Positions 23,807-33,077 of a stretch of DNA of 64,000 nt are shown in pieces. The DNA is from Adiantum capillus-veneris. Lineage: Eukaryota > Streptophyta > Polypodiopsida > Polypodiales > Pteridaceae. The notes below the pieces were generated by a model. The model saw only the letters and a program-made list of their open reading frames with translations, was not told the DNA's origin and did no database searches. Positions within the stretch are counted from its first letter, which is position 1. Every line of letters begins with the position of its first letter. The stretch is taken from the NCBI GenBank assembly GCA_014529385.2, contig CM043945.1:97134612-97198611 (forward strand). Reading direction: 5' to 3'. Both the position numbers and the translations under genes were made by a program.

Positions 23807-23842
<36 letters not shown>

Positions 23843-24604
23843 CACGATATACGTGGTTCACCCAATGTGGGCTACGTCCACGGGAAAGCAGCCACTCAAT
23901 GGCTTTGGTACTTCAAAACAAGAAGTAGTTTACAAAGGGATTATACCCTTAATGGAGCTCCCGCCTTGCTTCACTCTCACCACCTCACACTCACCTTGTT
24001 GCATCAACTTCACACTATGAAATGTGTGTAGAAATGGCCTCCTTTTATAGGCCAAAAGGGCTGCCCTCTCTTATGAGAGACAGCCATGTGTAGCCGCCCT
24101 TGTGCGAATAAGTCCAAATCGGACCCTCCAATCCGCCCATGTGTGGCCGCCCTTGAGAAGACAAGTCCGCTTTTGAATTCGGCCAACGGCCATTGAATTC
24201 GGCCACCGGCCACCGGCCATTGACTTCCGACCACCGGCCACCGGCCATTGACTTCCGACCACCGGCCATTGGCCATTGACTACCGGCCACCGGCCATTGA
24301 CTTCCGACCACCGGCCACCGGCCATTGACTTCTGACCACCGGCCATTGGCCATTGACTACCGGCCACCGGCCAACCGACCGGTTGTTTTCCGACCACTTT
24401 TCGATCGCCGTCCGGCCATAATATTCCGGCGAAAAGGAATATTCCGGCCTTTAAAGTTTCCCCTGATTCTTGTCCGTGAAAATTTTGGTTTCCGGTGAGT
24501 GATTTTCCTTCACGCACGATGGCTTCTCCTCATAATGGGGGCCTTACAAATGTGCGCTTTTACCACATAAAATTACAAGGGTAAATCAGGCTCCATACTT
24601 AACA
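23722..24604 (-). repeat. Copia A2 5' LTR (883 bp)
   Basis: Matches the copia A1 5' LTR, including the long minisatellite (about 24180-24380) and TATAAAAGG at 24041-24049 (minus). Confidence 0.92.
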
Positions 24605-26359
24605 ACTCTTTCCCACTTTTCAAGGCTGTAACCATACCCCATAACTCTCTCTTTATCTGTGGATAGTTTCTTTGGCGAGCACATAGTACCTTTGCTCCAA
24701 ATCTTACCACATACCTATGTCCTTCTTTGTCATCTTTCCCTATTGCCCATCCAATCCCTGTAGGACTGGTATCTACTGTCACAATCACTGGCCTTTGACA
24801 CTCATAGTCTACCTTTCTCAAAGTCGTTGCTGACTGGAGTAACTCCTTTAGCTTTTTCATGGATTTTACATGTGCTTCTGTCCATTTAAACTTTTGTTTC
24901 TTTCTAAGCAACTGATAAAGAGGATCAGCTACATGTGCATAATGTGGAATCCAAATAACATAGAAGACACATTCTCCCAGAAACCTTCTAACCTCAGTGA
25001 TGCTAGTGCATGTTTCTTTCATTCTTTGGATGGCATCTACCTTTGATGGACAAGGTTTCCTAACATATAGCCCACACATGTGCCCCACAATGAGCACTTC
25101 TTTGACACCAAATATAGACTTTTTCCCTGACAATGTAAGATTCACTTCTTGCAACCTAGACAAAATTTTATCACAATCATTTATGTGATTTACCACAAAC
25201 CTGCGACATCCCTTGAGATCCAAAGCTTCATCTTTGTCACTTTCTTCACATCCTTTGATAGGCAAATCATCAATGAAAGGCATTGTGATTTGAGGAATAA
25301 AGTCACGTAAGACCTTATTCATCCCATTCATCATATGTGCAACCGAGTTGGTTGCTCCCTATGGCAAGGTACACATCCTTACCAAACCCAAAGGTGTCCT
25401 CATGGTTGTCAAGTCTCTGCTTTCGATTGCAAGATGAAATTGATCATACCCTGAGTAGAGATCCCCCATTGAGTAGATTGCCCTCCCTGCAAACGCCTCT
25501 GCAAATTCATCCACAATTGGACCTATACCTACATTTCTAATTGTCACCTTGTTCACTGTTGCATATCTTGGATGAAGCGTAGAGAACCATTCTTCTTTGG
25601 AACTGTGAACCACCTGTTTGAGTATGGAACACAAGAAGGCTCCAAGATTCCCATTTTGATTTTCTCATTTAGTAGCTCTACTAACTTTGGCAAATGAGCC
25701 TTTGGAACCGGAATAGGCCACAGATTCCAAGGCACATGAGGTATTGTGAAAATTACCATAGGAGCTACAATATAAGGATCAACACATCCTATCTCATGTG
25801 GCTCAAATGCAAAAGCCTTACCATGCTTTGAAAGCATTTCTTTGAAGCACTTTGTCTCGTCTTGTGTTAGAAACTCCTCGCAACCAATCTGCAACTCTTG
25901 AAAGGACTTCTTTGTGAAGGTATGCCCGATCTTTTTAGGATTCCGCAAACTTGGTTGTAAAGAAGCCTGTTCAATCTTTTCCCTGTTGTTGGGTGGTAAG
26001 GGTGAAGCTACTGGTTTCACCTTCTTTGCTACACTCTTGTATTTAGTTTCAACATGGACTTCTGGGCCAACTGTTTGGCTTTCTTTAAAAGCTTCTATTA
26101 CTTGATACATTTCCATAGAGCAAACTTCCATAACTTCATTTTCAAGATGCAAACTAGACCTCATTATAGCATCAAGCTCACCCATAGTATCTACAAAAGA
26201 AACTTGTTCACACAAACCCAAAACATTTTCAGTAGGCTTTAGAAACCCACTCTTTTTCATGCCTATTTGTACATTATGCACATATTGCCTCTCATATCTC
26301 TTCAAATCTTCAAGTTTTGTAAAACATACTGATCCATTCCTTGTTACCAAGGAGCTCAT
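24605..26359 (-). pseudogene. Gypsy A INT2: RT and RNase H N-part
   Basis: 26359-25553 (268 aa) covers the linker and RT fingers to FIQDMQQ. 25634-25359 overlaps in another frame and carries VNKVTIRN, YSMGDLYSGYDQF and MCTLP. 25334-24605 carries NSVAHMMNGMNK, the FIDDLP catalytic box and the RNase H start. Stops: the shared one-base loss after QDMQQ, and CAG to TAG in PQGATNS (TCCCTATGG on the plus strand), a change also seen in INT1 but not in INT0 or INT3. The frame at 25334 ends with a few residues from the copia A LTR. RNase H continues at 20370-19941. Confidence 0.9.
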
Positions 26360-26427
26360 CGAGAAAGTTTCACCTATTTTTGGATCAAGCGAGACCCTTT
26401 TTCTTTCTGTACCACTGCAATCCCGCT

Positions 26428-28566
26428 TTACAATGGTGCTTGGCCAAAACCCATCATTTCTCTATGATCATGAAACTCTTTGCTTACCTTTGGTAGAGGA
26501 TGTTCTCTGAGGTTGTCACAATTTCTTTCATGGTTTACACAAACTGTGAGAAATTGGACAGCACGTTTACCATCTTTGCTACGTATCCTAGCATATGCTG
26601 AACCATCGTCCATTACCTTTGTTTCCATTCGAACTCCCACAATGTAGGGTTGTCCAAGGATGAGATGATATGAAGATGTATCCTGTACAAAGAAGTTTTG
26701 GTCAATCTTTACATCACCTATTGTTACCTTCACACCTGGACATGCTGCATACAATTCACCGGATGAATTGTTTGCCACTTTTACCATCCAGCCATGATCT
26801 GTGTCCATCGGCCATTTGCACTTGTTGTAGAGACTCTTTGACATTATGTTTATTTCTGAACCATGGTCAATCAAGGCAACAAATGGATCTTCAAGATCAC
26901 CTACCTTGACCAAAGTTTCTGTAGTAGCCCTTGCCCAATGACTTCGTGAATAGTAACTCCTAGGAATATCTTCAACTTCTTCATAATCATTTGAGAAATA
27001 CACTTGCTTCACTCTCCCACTAGATTGGTAGCATCCTACCACAGCTCCATCATTCTCCTTATTTTGCAGTTGCATCCCTTGTGTCTTTGAGGTTTCCCCT
27101 TCAACCTGTGGACGAGAAACTTCAGCAAGGGTTTGCCTCTTTCTCTTGATGATGTCAATGATCTCCTCATGGAATTCACGCTTTGCAATGCCAAGAACTT
27201 CTCCCAGAGTAAACTCAATCTTGCTATTCAAGATCCTTTCCTCCAAGACTTTCTTTAAATCTGTAGCAACCTCAATATCAGATTGTAGTTTATAATTTGG
27301 GCCTTTTGTCTTACCTTTCGTTGGCTCTTTCTTCTTTCCTGTTGTTGACTCCTCCATGAGTACTTCAGGCGGAGATGCTCCTTGTGTTGAGGGTGTTTGA
27401 GAAGGCATTGAGTCGCTTCTTCCCCCACTTCTAGAAGCTCTTTTTGATGGTCCTTCATCAGCATTCTCACGTCTGCGCTTCTCTTCTACAATTGCCTCAT
27501 TTTGTTGGCATTTTGTAATGTAGGCATGCACTGACAATGAGTCCACTGGATCATTCCATCCTGTTTCTAGACGTATGCAATCACCTGCTTCATGTAGAAT
27601 CTCTTTTGTAAGCTTTCCCTTTTTAGCTAATTGCATGACATTTGGCCAAATTTGACCATGATGGTCACTCACCTCTTCATCACAAAAATGTTCAATTTTT
27701 ACTCCATAAGTAGCTGCCTCAACTGAAGAGGTGGCATGCTTGGTTGCCATATCTTCAACTAAGGTTTGCATTCCCCCCTTCCCAAAGTTAGTTCTCAAGG
27801 GTAGACCTGTCTCTCTTAAGTGGATTTTACCATCCTTAAAAAAGACAACATCTTTTGACAAAGCATCACTAAAATCATCACAATCCCTTCTTACATGGTC
27901 TGTACTGTCACACCAAATACATCTATTAACAAACCCTTCTTTGGGCTGTTGTCTTTGCCTAGGAAGTGGCCCTGATGGTTGGCCTTTTTCTTCAAGCTTT
28001 GCAAACTTCACCTTCAAGTCACGCATTCCCTTCACAAGCTCATCTAGCATGGACTCATCAAACTTAGGAGCGATAAAAGTAGGCTTTACCATTTTGTCAG
28101 AAGTTGAGGTGAAAGGACTTGTAGTGTTTACTACCATCTTGTCCCTTCTTCTTTGTCGTTTGGCAAGCAGTGAGACAACACCTTCAACCTCATTCCAGTC
28201 GGTCTTTAGTCCTTGCTCAGCATCTTTATCTTCAAGAAGAGGCTCCAAATTTTCTTGCAACTCTTTACCTGCAGCTTGTAAGAAAAGATCTGTCTTCTCT
28301 GCATCTAGTGTGGCCCTTTCTGTCCTAGTGAGTTGTGCATAGCGCCGCTCAAATTCCCTAAGTAGCTCTGTTATTGATAGTCGTTGCTTTGGCTTGACTA
28401 CCCATTCTAAGAATGTCCTTTTGGTCACTCTCTCCGAGTCCTCCATGAAATATTCCTCCTTTAAAGCTACTTTGAGTTCTTCCCAATTTCTCCCATGCCC
28501 ATCTTTAATTTCCCTAACATGCTCCCTAATTTTTGGAGCAACACCTAGCTCAAAGCTTTGAATCAT
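26428..28566 (-). CDS. Gypsy A INT2: Gag-protease frame (712 aa)
   Basis: The best-preserved Gag-protease of the array. Capsid-like region about residues 1-130; zinc knuckle with C216, C219, H224, C229; a long charged linker (PSKRASRSGGRSD, KKKEPTKGKTKG); retropepsin with D567 in LIDHGSEINIM and a later LILGQPYI. The triplet is DHG, not DSG/DTG. It ends GFGQAPL at a stop that looks like a one-base loss, since the next frame continues IVKRDCSGTERK into pol. The Gag N-terminus is in a separate overlapping frame. It is the dominant open frame of the unit but not a full Gag-Pol. Confidence 0.85.
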   Translation of the reverse strand: MIQSFELGVAPKIREHVREIKDGHGRNWEELKVALKEEYFMEDSERVTKRTFLEWVVKPKQRLSITELLREFERRYAQLTRTERATLDAEKTDLFLQAAGKELQENLEPLLEDKDAEQGLKTDWNEVEGVVSLLAKRQRRRDKMVVNTTSPFTSTSDKMVKPTFIAPKFDESMLDELVKGMRDLKVKFAKLEEKGQPSGPLPRQRQQPKEGFVNRCIWCDSTDHVRRDCDDFSDALSKDVVFFKDGKIHLRETGLPLRTNFGKGGMQTLVEDMATKHATSSVEAATYGVKIEHFCDEEVSDHHGQIWPNVMQLAKKGKLTKEILHEAGDCIRLETGWNDPVDSLSVHAYITKCQQNEAIVEEKRRRENADEGPSKRASRSGGRSDSMPSQTPSTQGASPPEVLMEESTTGKKKEPTKGKTKGPNYKLQSDIEVATDLKKVLEERILNSKIEFTLGEVLGIAKREFHEEIIDIIKRKRQTLAEVSRPQVEGETSKTQGMQLQNKENDGAVVGCYQSSGRVKQVYFSNDYEEVEDIPRSYYSRSHWARATTETLVKVGDLEDPFVALIDHGSEINIMSKSLYNKCKWPMDTDHGWMVKVANNSSGELYAACPGVKVTIGDVKIDQNFFVQDTSSYHLILGQPYIVGVRMETKVMDDGSAYARIRSKDGKRAVQFLTVCVNHERNCDNLREHPLPKVSKEFHDHREMMGFGQAPL

Positions 28567-28757
28567 CTCACATCTTTGCCATTGAACTGATCCATTCTGT
28601 TGACGACCGCTTGTATGGACTTCGTTGCTGAAATCTCCCTTCTTTCAGTAGCATGTTGTTGTTGCATGAACATTGCAAATGCTTGAAACATTTGCATTGT
28701 TGCTGGGTCAAAATGCATACCCTGTTGCTCAACATGATCACCCATGGTTACCCACAA
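28563..28757 (-). pseudogene. Gypsy A INT2: Gag N-terminus
   Basis: 64-codon frame starting MWVTMGDHVEQQGM, with a Met/Gln-rich stretch (FAMFMQQQHATERRE). It ends FNGKDVR-stop at an ATGA that is also the start of the 712-aa frame. All three units have this (4156-4350, 16344-16538), so either Gag was split before amplification or translation restarts there. Confidence 0.7.
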
Positions 28758-28772
28758 ACTCTCACCCTAGCA

Positions 28773-28792
28773 GATTCGCGTCGGGTTCACCA
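28773..28792 (-). other. Gypsy A primer-binding-site candidate (unit 3)
   Basis: Same sequence and spacing as at 4366-4385. Confidence 0.6.
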
Positions 28793-28798
28793 AAAATA

Positions 28799-29616
28799 TG
28801 TCGAGAAATTTGCGGTCTTGCCAGGAAAGCACCGGGCTTATGGCTGTGAGAGTTTATGAGAGAACTCAACAAAAACTATATGAAGGAGTTAAACCATAGA
28901 TGCCATGAAGACTAGGGTTTGGAAAGAAGTGCAATCAAAGAAGACTCACTCTTTCTCTCTTGCATTCACACACACAAAGAAAGAACGCAAAAGAGAATGT
29001 CAAAACAATACGAAGATGAAAACATCAAGGCTATGGTCATATCGTATCATGGGTAATATGAAAGGGTTAATGGATGAGTTAATGGCATTCAATCTTGGCT
29101 GACCAAATAGGCTACGAATTGTTCTTTGGAATTGTAGTTTTGTGCTTACCATAATATATATATTTTGTCTAGTGATTGGGATTAATTGTGTGTACAAATC
29201 CTCTTGGTTCATAGCAAGATAACTACGCTTACATCAAAAGAAAAATTATAGTCTATGAGAGGTAGTATGATGGGATCCGGTGATAGAAGTATTTCATTAA
29301 GCCTTTCGGGGCCAAAGAGAAACACTATACGTTGTTGAAAGTGTATTTTTCGGCTAATCCATACGTTAATTCTAATAGATCGTACAAAGTGAAAGCGATA
29401 GAAATGATCATCATGTGGGTTATTCATCTAGGATATTATGTGAGAGAAATGTAGATATGAGAGAAGTGAAGAGATGAGAAGTTTCCCTCCCAAGCCCTAT
29501 TCTTGCCCGTAGGCAATAAGGATACTGCGGGGAGAGATGTACCTGTAGCAAAGAGAACCTAGAGAGGATGAATTACTAAGAATGAGAGAGATAGGTTTGG
29601 TTAAGGAGATGAGATT

Positions 29617-29688
<72 letters not shown>

Positions 29689-30857
29689 GATTAGAGATGA
29701 AAATGAAAACAACAAGAAATCAAGAAAACATCAATGTAGAACACATCTTACTTGAAACCCTTCGGCACCATTATTGATGGGAGAGAGAAGAAGAGTGGAT
29801 AATTCCACTTTGATTGATACACCAAGTGCAAGACCTTATTTGATTAGAGTTGATCTTCCAAGGTTATCTTGTTGCAAGAATGGCTAGTCTCCCTCTAGGA
29901 GAAAGTGTAGGCTTGGGCTTATGTTAATGGCTAAGTACAATTAGGCATTACTACTCACTCCCTCAAGAATTCCTCTCATCAATGGCTTGAATGCTTGAGT
30001 TCCTTCCAAGGAGGAAGAGGTCCCCTTTTATAGGTGAAGGGAACCCCCAAGGGTTTACACAAGAAGAGAGGAGCCAGTGTGAACAGGAATTGGAAAAGTT
30101 GGAAATGAGCTGCCCCTGCATGATGTGGGCAGACTGGGGTCCAGTATTTTGATCATATCTCCTCAACCGTGGGTCCAAATAAAAAAGTAAAAATATGGGC
30201 AAAAACTTCAGCTCATTAGCTACGATTTTCATTTTATAATCGTTTTCCAATTCGGATTGGAACCTTGTGTAAAAAATTCATCAAAATAGGGTCCATTTAT
30301 GACAGCAAAAGTCTTCATGTGGTCTCCTTAGCCTAGACTTTCATTTAATTCCAAAGGACACCTCATGCCATATGAAAGCATGACATTTCTCCTTGACAAA
30401 GTTTTGTAATCATGCTTGTAATAATGCATTAAAATAAGTGTATCTTTGAAATCATGCCACCTAGTGTCCCACTAGGATTTGATTCTCTCCTAGTAGCTAT
30501 TTAAAAAGAAATATAAGAAAAGTATAAAAAATACATAGAATATATATATATTGGAGTTTACCCTAGATATAGGATCTAGCTAGGGTGTGAAATGATAATG
30601 AAATAGTAGAAATAAAGAATCAATGCTTTTTGCCCCAAGTTAAAGAGACGGAGCTATTGATGCTTTTCCCATAGTATTTTCTGATGGTAAAGTAAGGATA
30701 TGTTACCCTTGAGAAAAATAATACGATGAGATAGAAAGCTTATTATTATACTTAAATATGAATATGTACACTATAGGAAATATAATTATGTATCTAAAAA
30801 AATACAAGATAGATCTTGTAGCATGCGTTCCCACTATGTACGTGTCACAGCACGACA
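28799..30857 (-). repeat. Gypsy A LTR3 (2059 bp, mosaic)
   Basis: Ends TGTCG...CGACA. It is longer than LTR1/2 mainly from an expanded TA tract (about 29618-29684). From 28799 to about 30165 it follows LTR1/LTR2. From about 30168 to the end it differs at a dozen or more bases, and two of those variants (GATATAGG, GAGAAAAATAA) are shared with truncated LTR4. TATAAAAGG (minus) at 30024-30032. Confidence 0.92.
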
Positions 30858-30872
30858 TCCACCCCCTCTAAA
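30858..30872 (-). other. Gypsy A polypurine tract (3' of INT3)
   Basis: TTTAGAGGGGGTGGA (minus), directly before LTR3. Confidence 0.8.
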
Positions 30873-30915
30873 CCTGCACATCCTCCGGTATGTGCCACAT
30901 TGTCTCTTTGTAAGA

Positions 30916-31703
30916 TTAGACCTCTTGTACATCTTCCTTGTCTTCTTCTTCACTGGATGATTCCAGAGCTTCATGTTCACTTTGATCTTCACTTGTGTTT
31001 TTCTCTTCTTCCTCATCCATATCTTCTAGATCATTGTCTCCTCTTCTCTTAAACATTTTAATCCTTTTCCCTGACAATGTAAGATTCACTTGTTCCAAAC
31101 TAAACAAAATTTTATCACAATCATTTATGTGATTTACCACAAACCTGCGACATCCCTTGAGATCCAAAGCTTCATCTTTGTCACTTTCTTCACATCCTTT
31201 GATAGGAAAATCATCAATGAAAGGCATTGTGATTTGAGGAATAAAGTCACGTAAGACCTTATTCATCCCATTCATCATATGTGCAACCGAGTTGGTTGCT
31301 CCCTGTGGCAAGGTACACATCCTTACCAAACCCAAAGGTGTCCTCATGGTTGTCAAGTCTCTGCTTTCGATTGCAAGATGAAATTGATCATACCCTGAGT
31401 AGAGATCCCCCATTGAGTAGATTGCCCTCCCTGTAAACGCCTCTGCAAATTCATCCACAATTGGACCTGTACCTACATTTCTAATTGTCACCTTGTTCAC
31501 TGTTGCATATCTTGGATGAAGTGTAGAGAACCATTCTTCTTTGGAACTGTGAACCACCTGTTTGAGTATGGAACACAAGAAGGCTCCAAGATTCCCATTT
31601 TGATTTTCTCATTCAGTAGCTCTACTAACTTTGGAAAATGAGCCTTTGGAACCGGAATAGGCCACAGATTCCAAGGCACATGAGGTATTGTGAAAATTAC
31701 CAT
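30916..31703 (-). pseudogene. Gypsy A INT3 remnant: RT fused in frame to integrase tail
   Basis: 31703-31497 encodes RT fingers (PVPKAHFPKLVELLNEKI to FIQDMQQ). 31578-30916 (220 aa) encodes the RT palm with an intact PQGATNS and FIDDFP box, up to NLTLSGK. It then jumps without loss of frame to the integrase tail (RIKMFKRRGDNDLEDMDE, ending DVQEV). The junction near 31070 lies in a CCTTTT/CCC run common to both donors. All of RNase H and the integrase core are gone. The shared QDMQQ frameshift is present, so the lesion predates this copy's separation. Confidence 0.88.
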
Positions 31704-31996
31704 AGATATAGGATCTAGCTAGGGTGTGAGATGATAATGAAATAGTAGAAATAAAGAATCAATGCTTTTTGCCCCAAGTTAAAGAGACGGAGCTATTGAT
31801 GCTTTTCCCATAGTATTTTTTGATGGTAAATTAAGGATATGTTACCCTTGAGAAAAATAATAGGATGAGATAGAAGGCTTATTATTATACTTAAATATGC
31901 ATTTGTACACTATAGGAAATATAATTATGTATCTAAAAAAACACAAGATAGATCTTGTAGCATGCGTTCCCACTCTATACGTGTCACAGCACGACA
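31704..31996 (-). repeat. Gypsy A truncated LTR4 (outer U3 end of the array)
   Basis: Matches the last 290 bp or so of LTR3 and ends CACGACA at 31996, the true LTR terminus. It joins RT sequence at a short TAG-type microhomology near 31703-31706. A deletion therefore removed most of the 5' LTR, the PBS, gag, the protease and part of RT. Past 31996 the sequence is gypsy B, so this marks the original insertion edge. The predicted target duplication here is ACGGT (31997-32001). Confidence 0.9.
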
Positions 31997-33077
31997 ACGG
32001 TCGATTCTCCAAAAGCAAAATTACATCCTCGAAGAGAGAGATGCTGCATCCATTGACCGAGCGAGAAAGAAGAAAACACGAAGAAAGAAATCCCTTAATG
32101 CTTCTAGCTCAAAACCTAGTTCAAAGACTAAGATAGGGACAAGAGAGGATCTCGTGTATATGAATGACCCTGCGGATGACTCAGATTTGATAGATACCAC
32201 AAAGACCAAAACTGTTACGACAAAGGAAAAAGCCAGTGAGGAGGATCACGAGAGGGAATTACGACGAAGACCAAAAGAGTATTCAAAGTTAGACCACCCA
32301 GTTGCGAACCCCCAAGATAAGCCACGAGAGACAAAAAATGAGGATTGCAAGAGAAAGATTGGAACCTATCCAAACCCAACAGTGGAAATTGAACGAGTCA
32401 AACAACTGAGGGGTTTGGTGGAAGAAACTCAACGAACATTAGAACCTGAACCCAAACATATCCAGATGTCAGACACAGTGTTTCCCACACAAGTTCAACC
32501 TCACAGGAACTACAGGCCATTAGCTATACCCAGTATCATTCGGGAAGAGAGTGAGGGTAGGACATCTGAAAGTGGACACACACCTTTCCTACTAGAGAGA
32601 ATGTTTGGTGAGGGAATTCTTGACCCCCTTGAGGAAGTGGAGATTCCATCTTCACCATTCTCTTGTCAGGGTCCTACATCCCACAAGATCCCATTAAATG
32701 TTTCCAAATTGATGGATTTCATGTCTTCAGAAGTTAGAACCACCATCATGTCCAAACTATATAAAGACCCCGAGCTAGTCTCAACTCTTCGAGCCTTCCT
32801 CAATGGAGAATTACAGGCCGGATTATCACAGTTTGCACATATGAACAAACCTGACTCGGTAATGAATGATGAGGAATATTTAGCACCACCATCTGACCTA
32901 GCGGGACATGAATCTGTAATTGAAATACCCGTTAACAAGTTGGGGCAATACTTTGAAGGTGATGAATCTAATGCTACTCTACCAATCACTACTAAAGGAT
33001 TAACTGTAAAGGGGGTCCTTGACGGTAGTGCGGGAGTCAGCATGGTGACAAAGAGTTGTTGGGAGTCTATGGGGTGA
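31997..33077 (+). pseudogene. Gypsy B: Gag C-part and protease start
   Basis: The frame is open from the gypsy A LTR into this region; the first residues of that ORF (MRSHSIRVTAR) are LTR-derived and not original. The true part starts near RSILQKQNYILEE. It is basic and low-complexity (RARKKKTRRKKS), then a linker, then the retropepsin start VKGVLDGSAGVSMVT with the Asp at 33021. No zinc knuckle is visible. The frame ends at TGA 33075-33077, where a Trp codon is plausible (ESMG-W-PHLEA), and continues in the same frame after it. Confidence 0.8.

Larger units (their letters stand above)
20371..24604 (-). mobile_element. Copia A, copy 2 (Ty1/copia, internally deleted)
   Basis: TG...CA ends; flanks ACTTT (20366-20370) and ACTCT (24605-24609), the TSD with one change. 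It sits at the same gypsy A base as copy 1 and has the same RT-to-LTR deletion. It is better preserved: gag to integrase is one open frame of 795 codons. It lacks the RT catalytic region, RNase H and the PPT, so it could move only with help from another element. Confidence 0.95.
1..31996 (-). repeat. Tandem array of LTR-sharing gypsy A units (period about 12.2 kb)
   Basis: Three full-size LTRs alternate with internal regions, all on the minus strand: INT0, LTR1, INT1, LTR2, INT2, LTR3, deleted INT3, truncated LTR4. LTR starts are 12188 and 12219 bp apart. Each LTR runs TGTCG...CGACA, with a PBS-like site on its low-coordinate side and a polypurine tract on its high-coordinate side. Units therefore share LTRs (LTR-INT-LTR-INT-LTR) instead of each having its own pair with target duplications. 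The high-coordinate end (31996) abuts gypsy B coding sequence; the other end lies outside the window. Unequal LTR-LTR exchange is the simplest origin; an assembly artefact is the main alternative. Confidence 0.9.
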
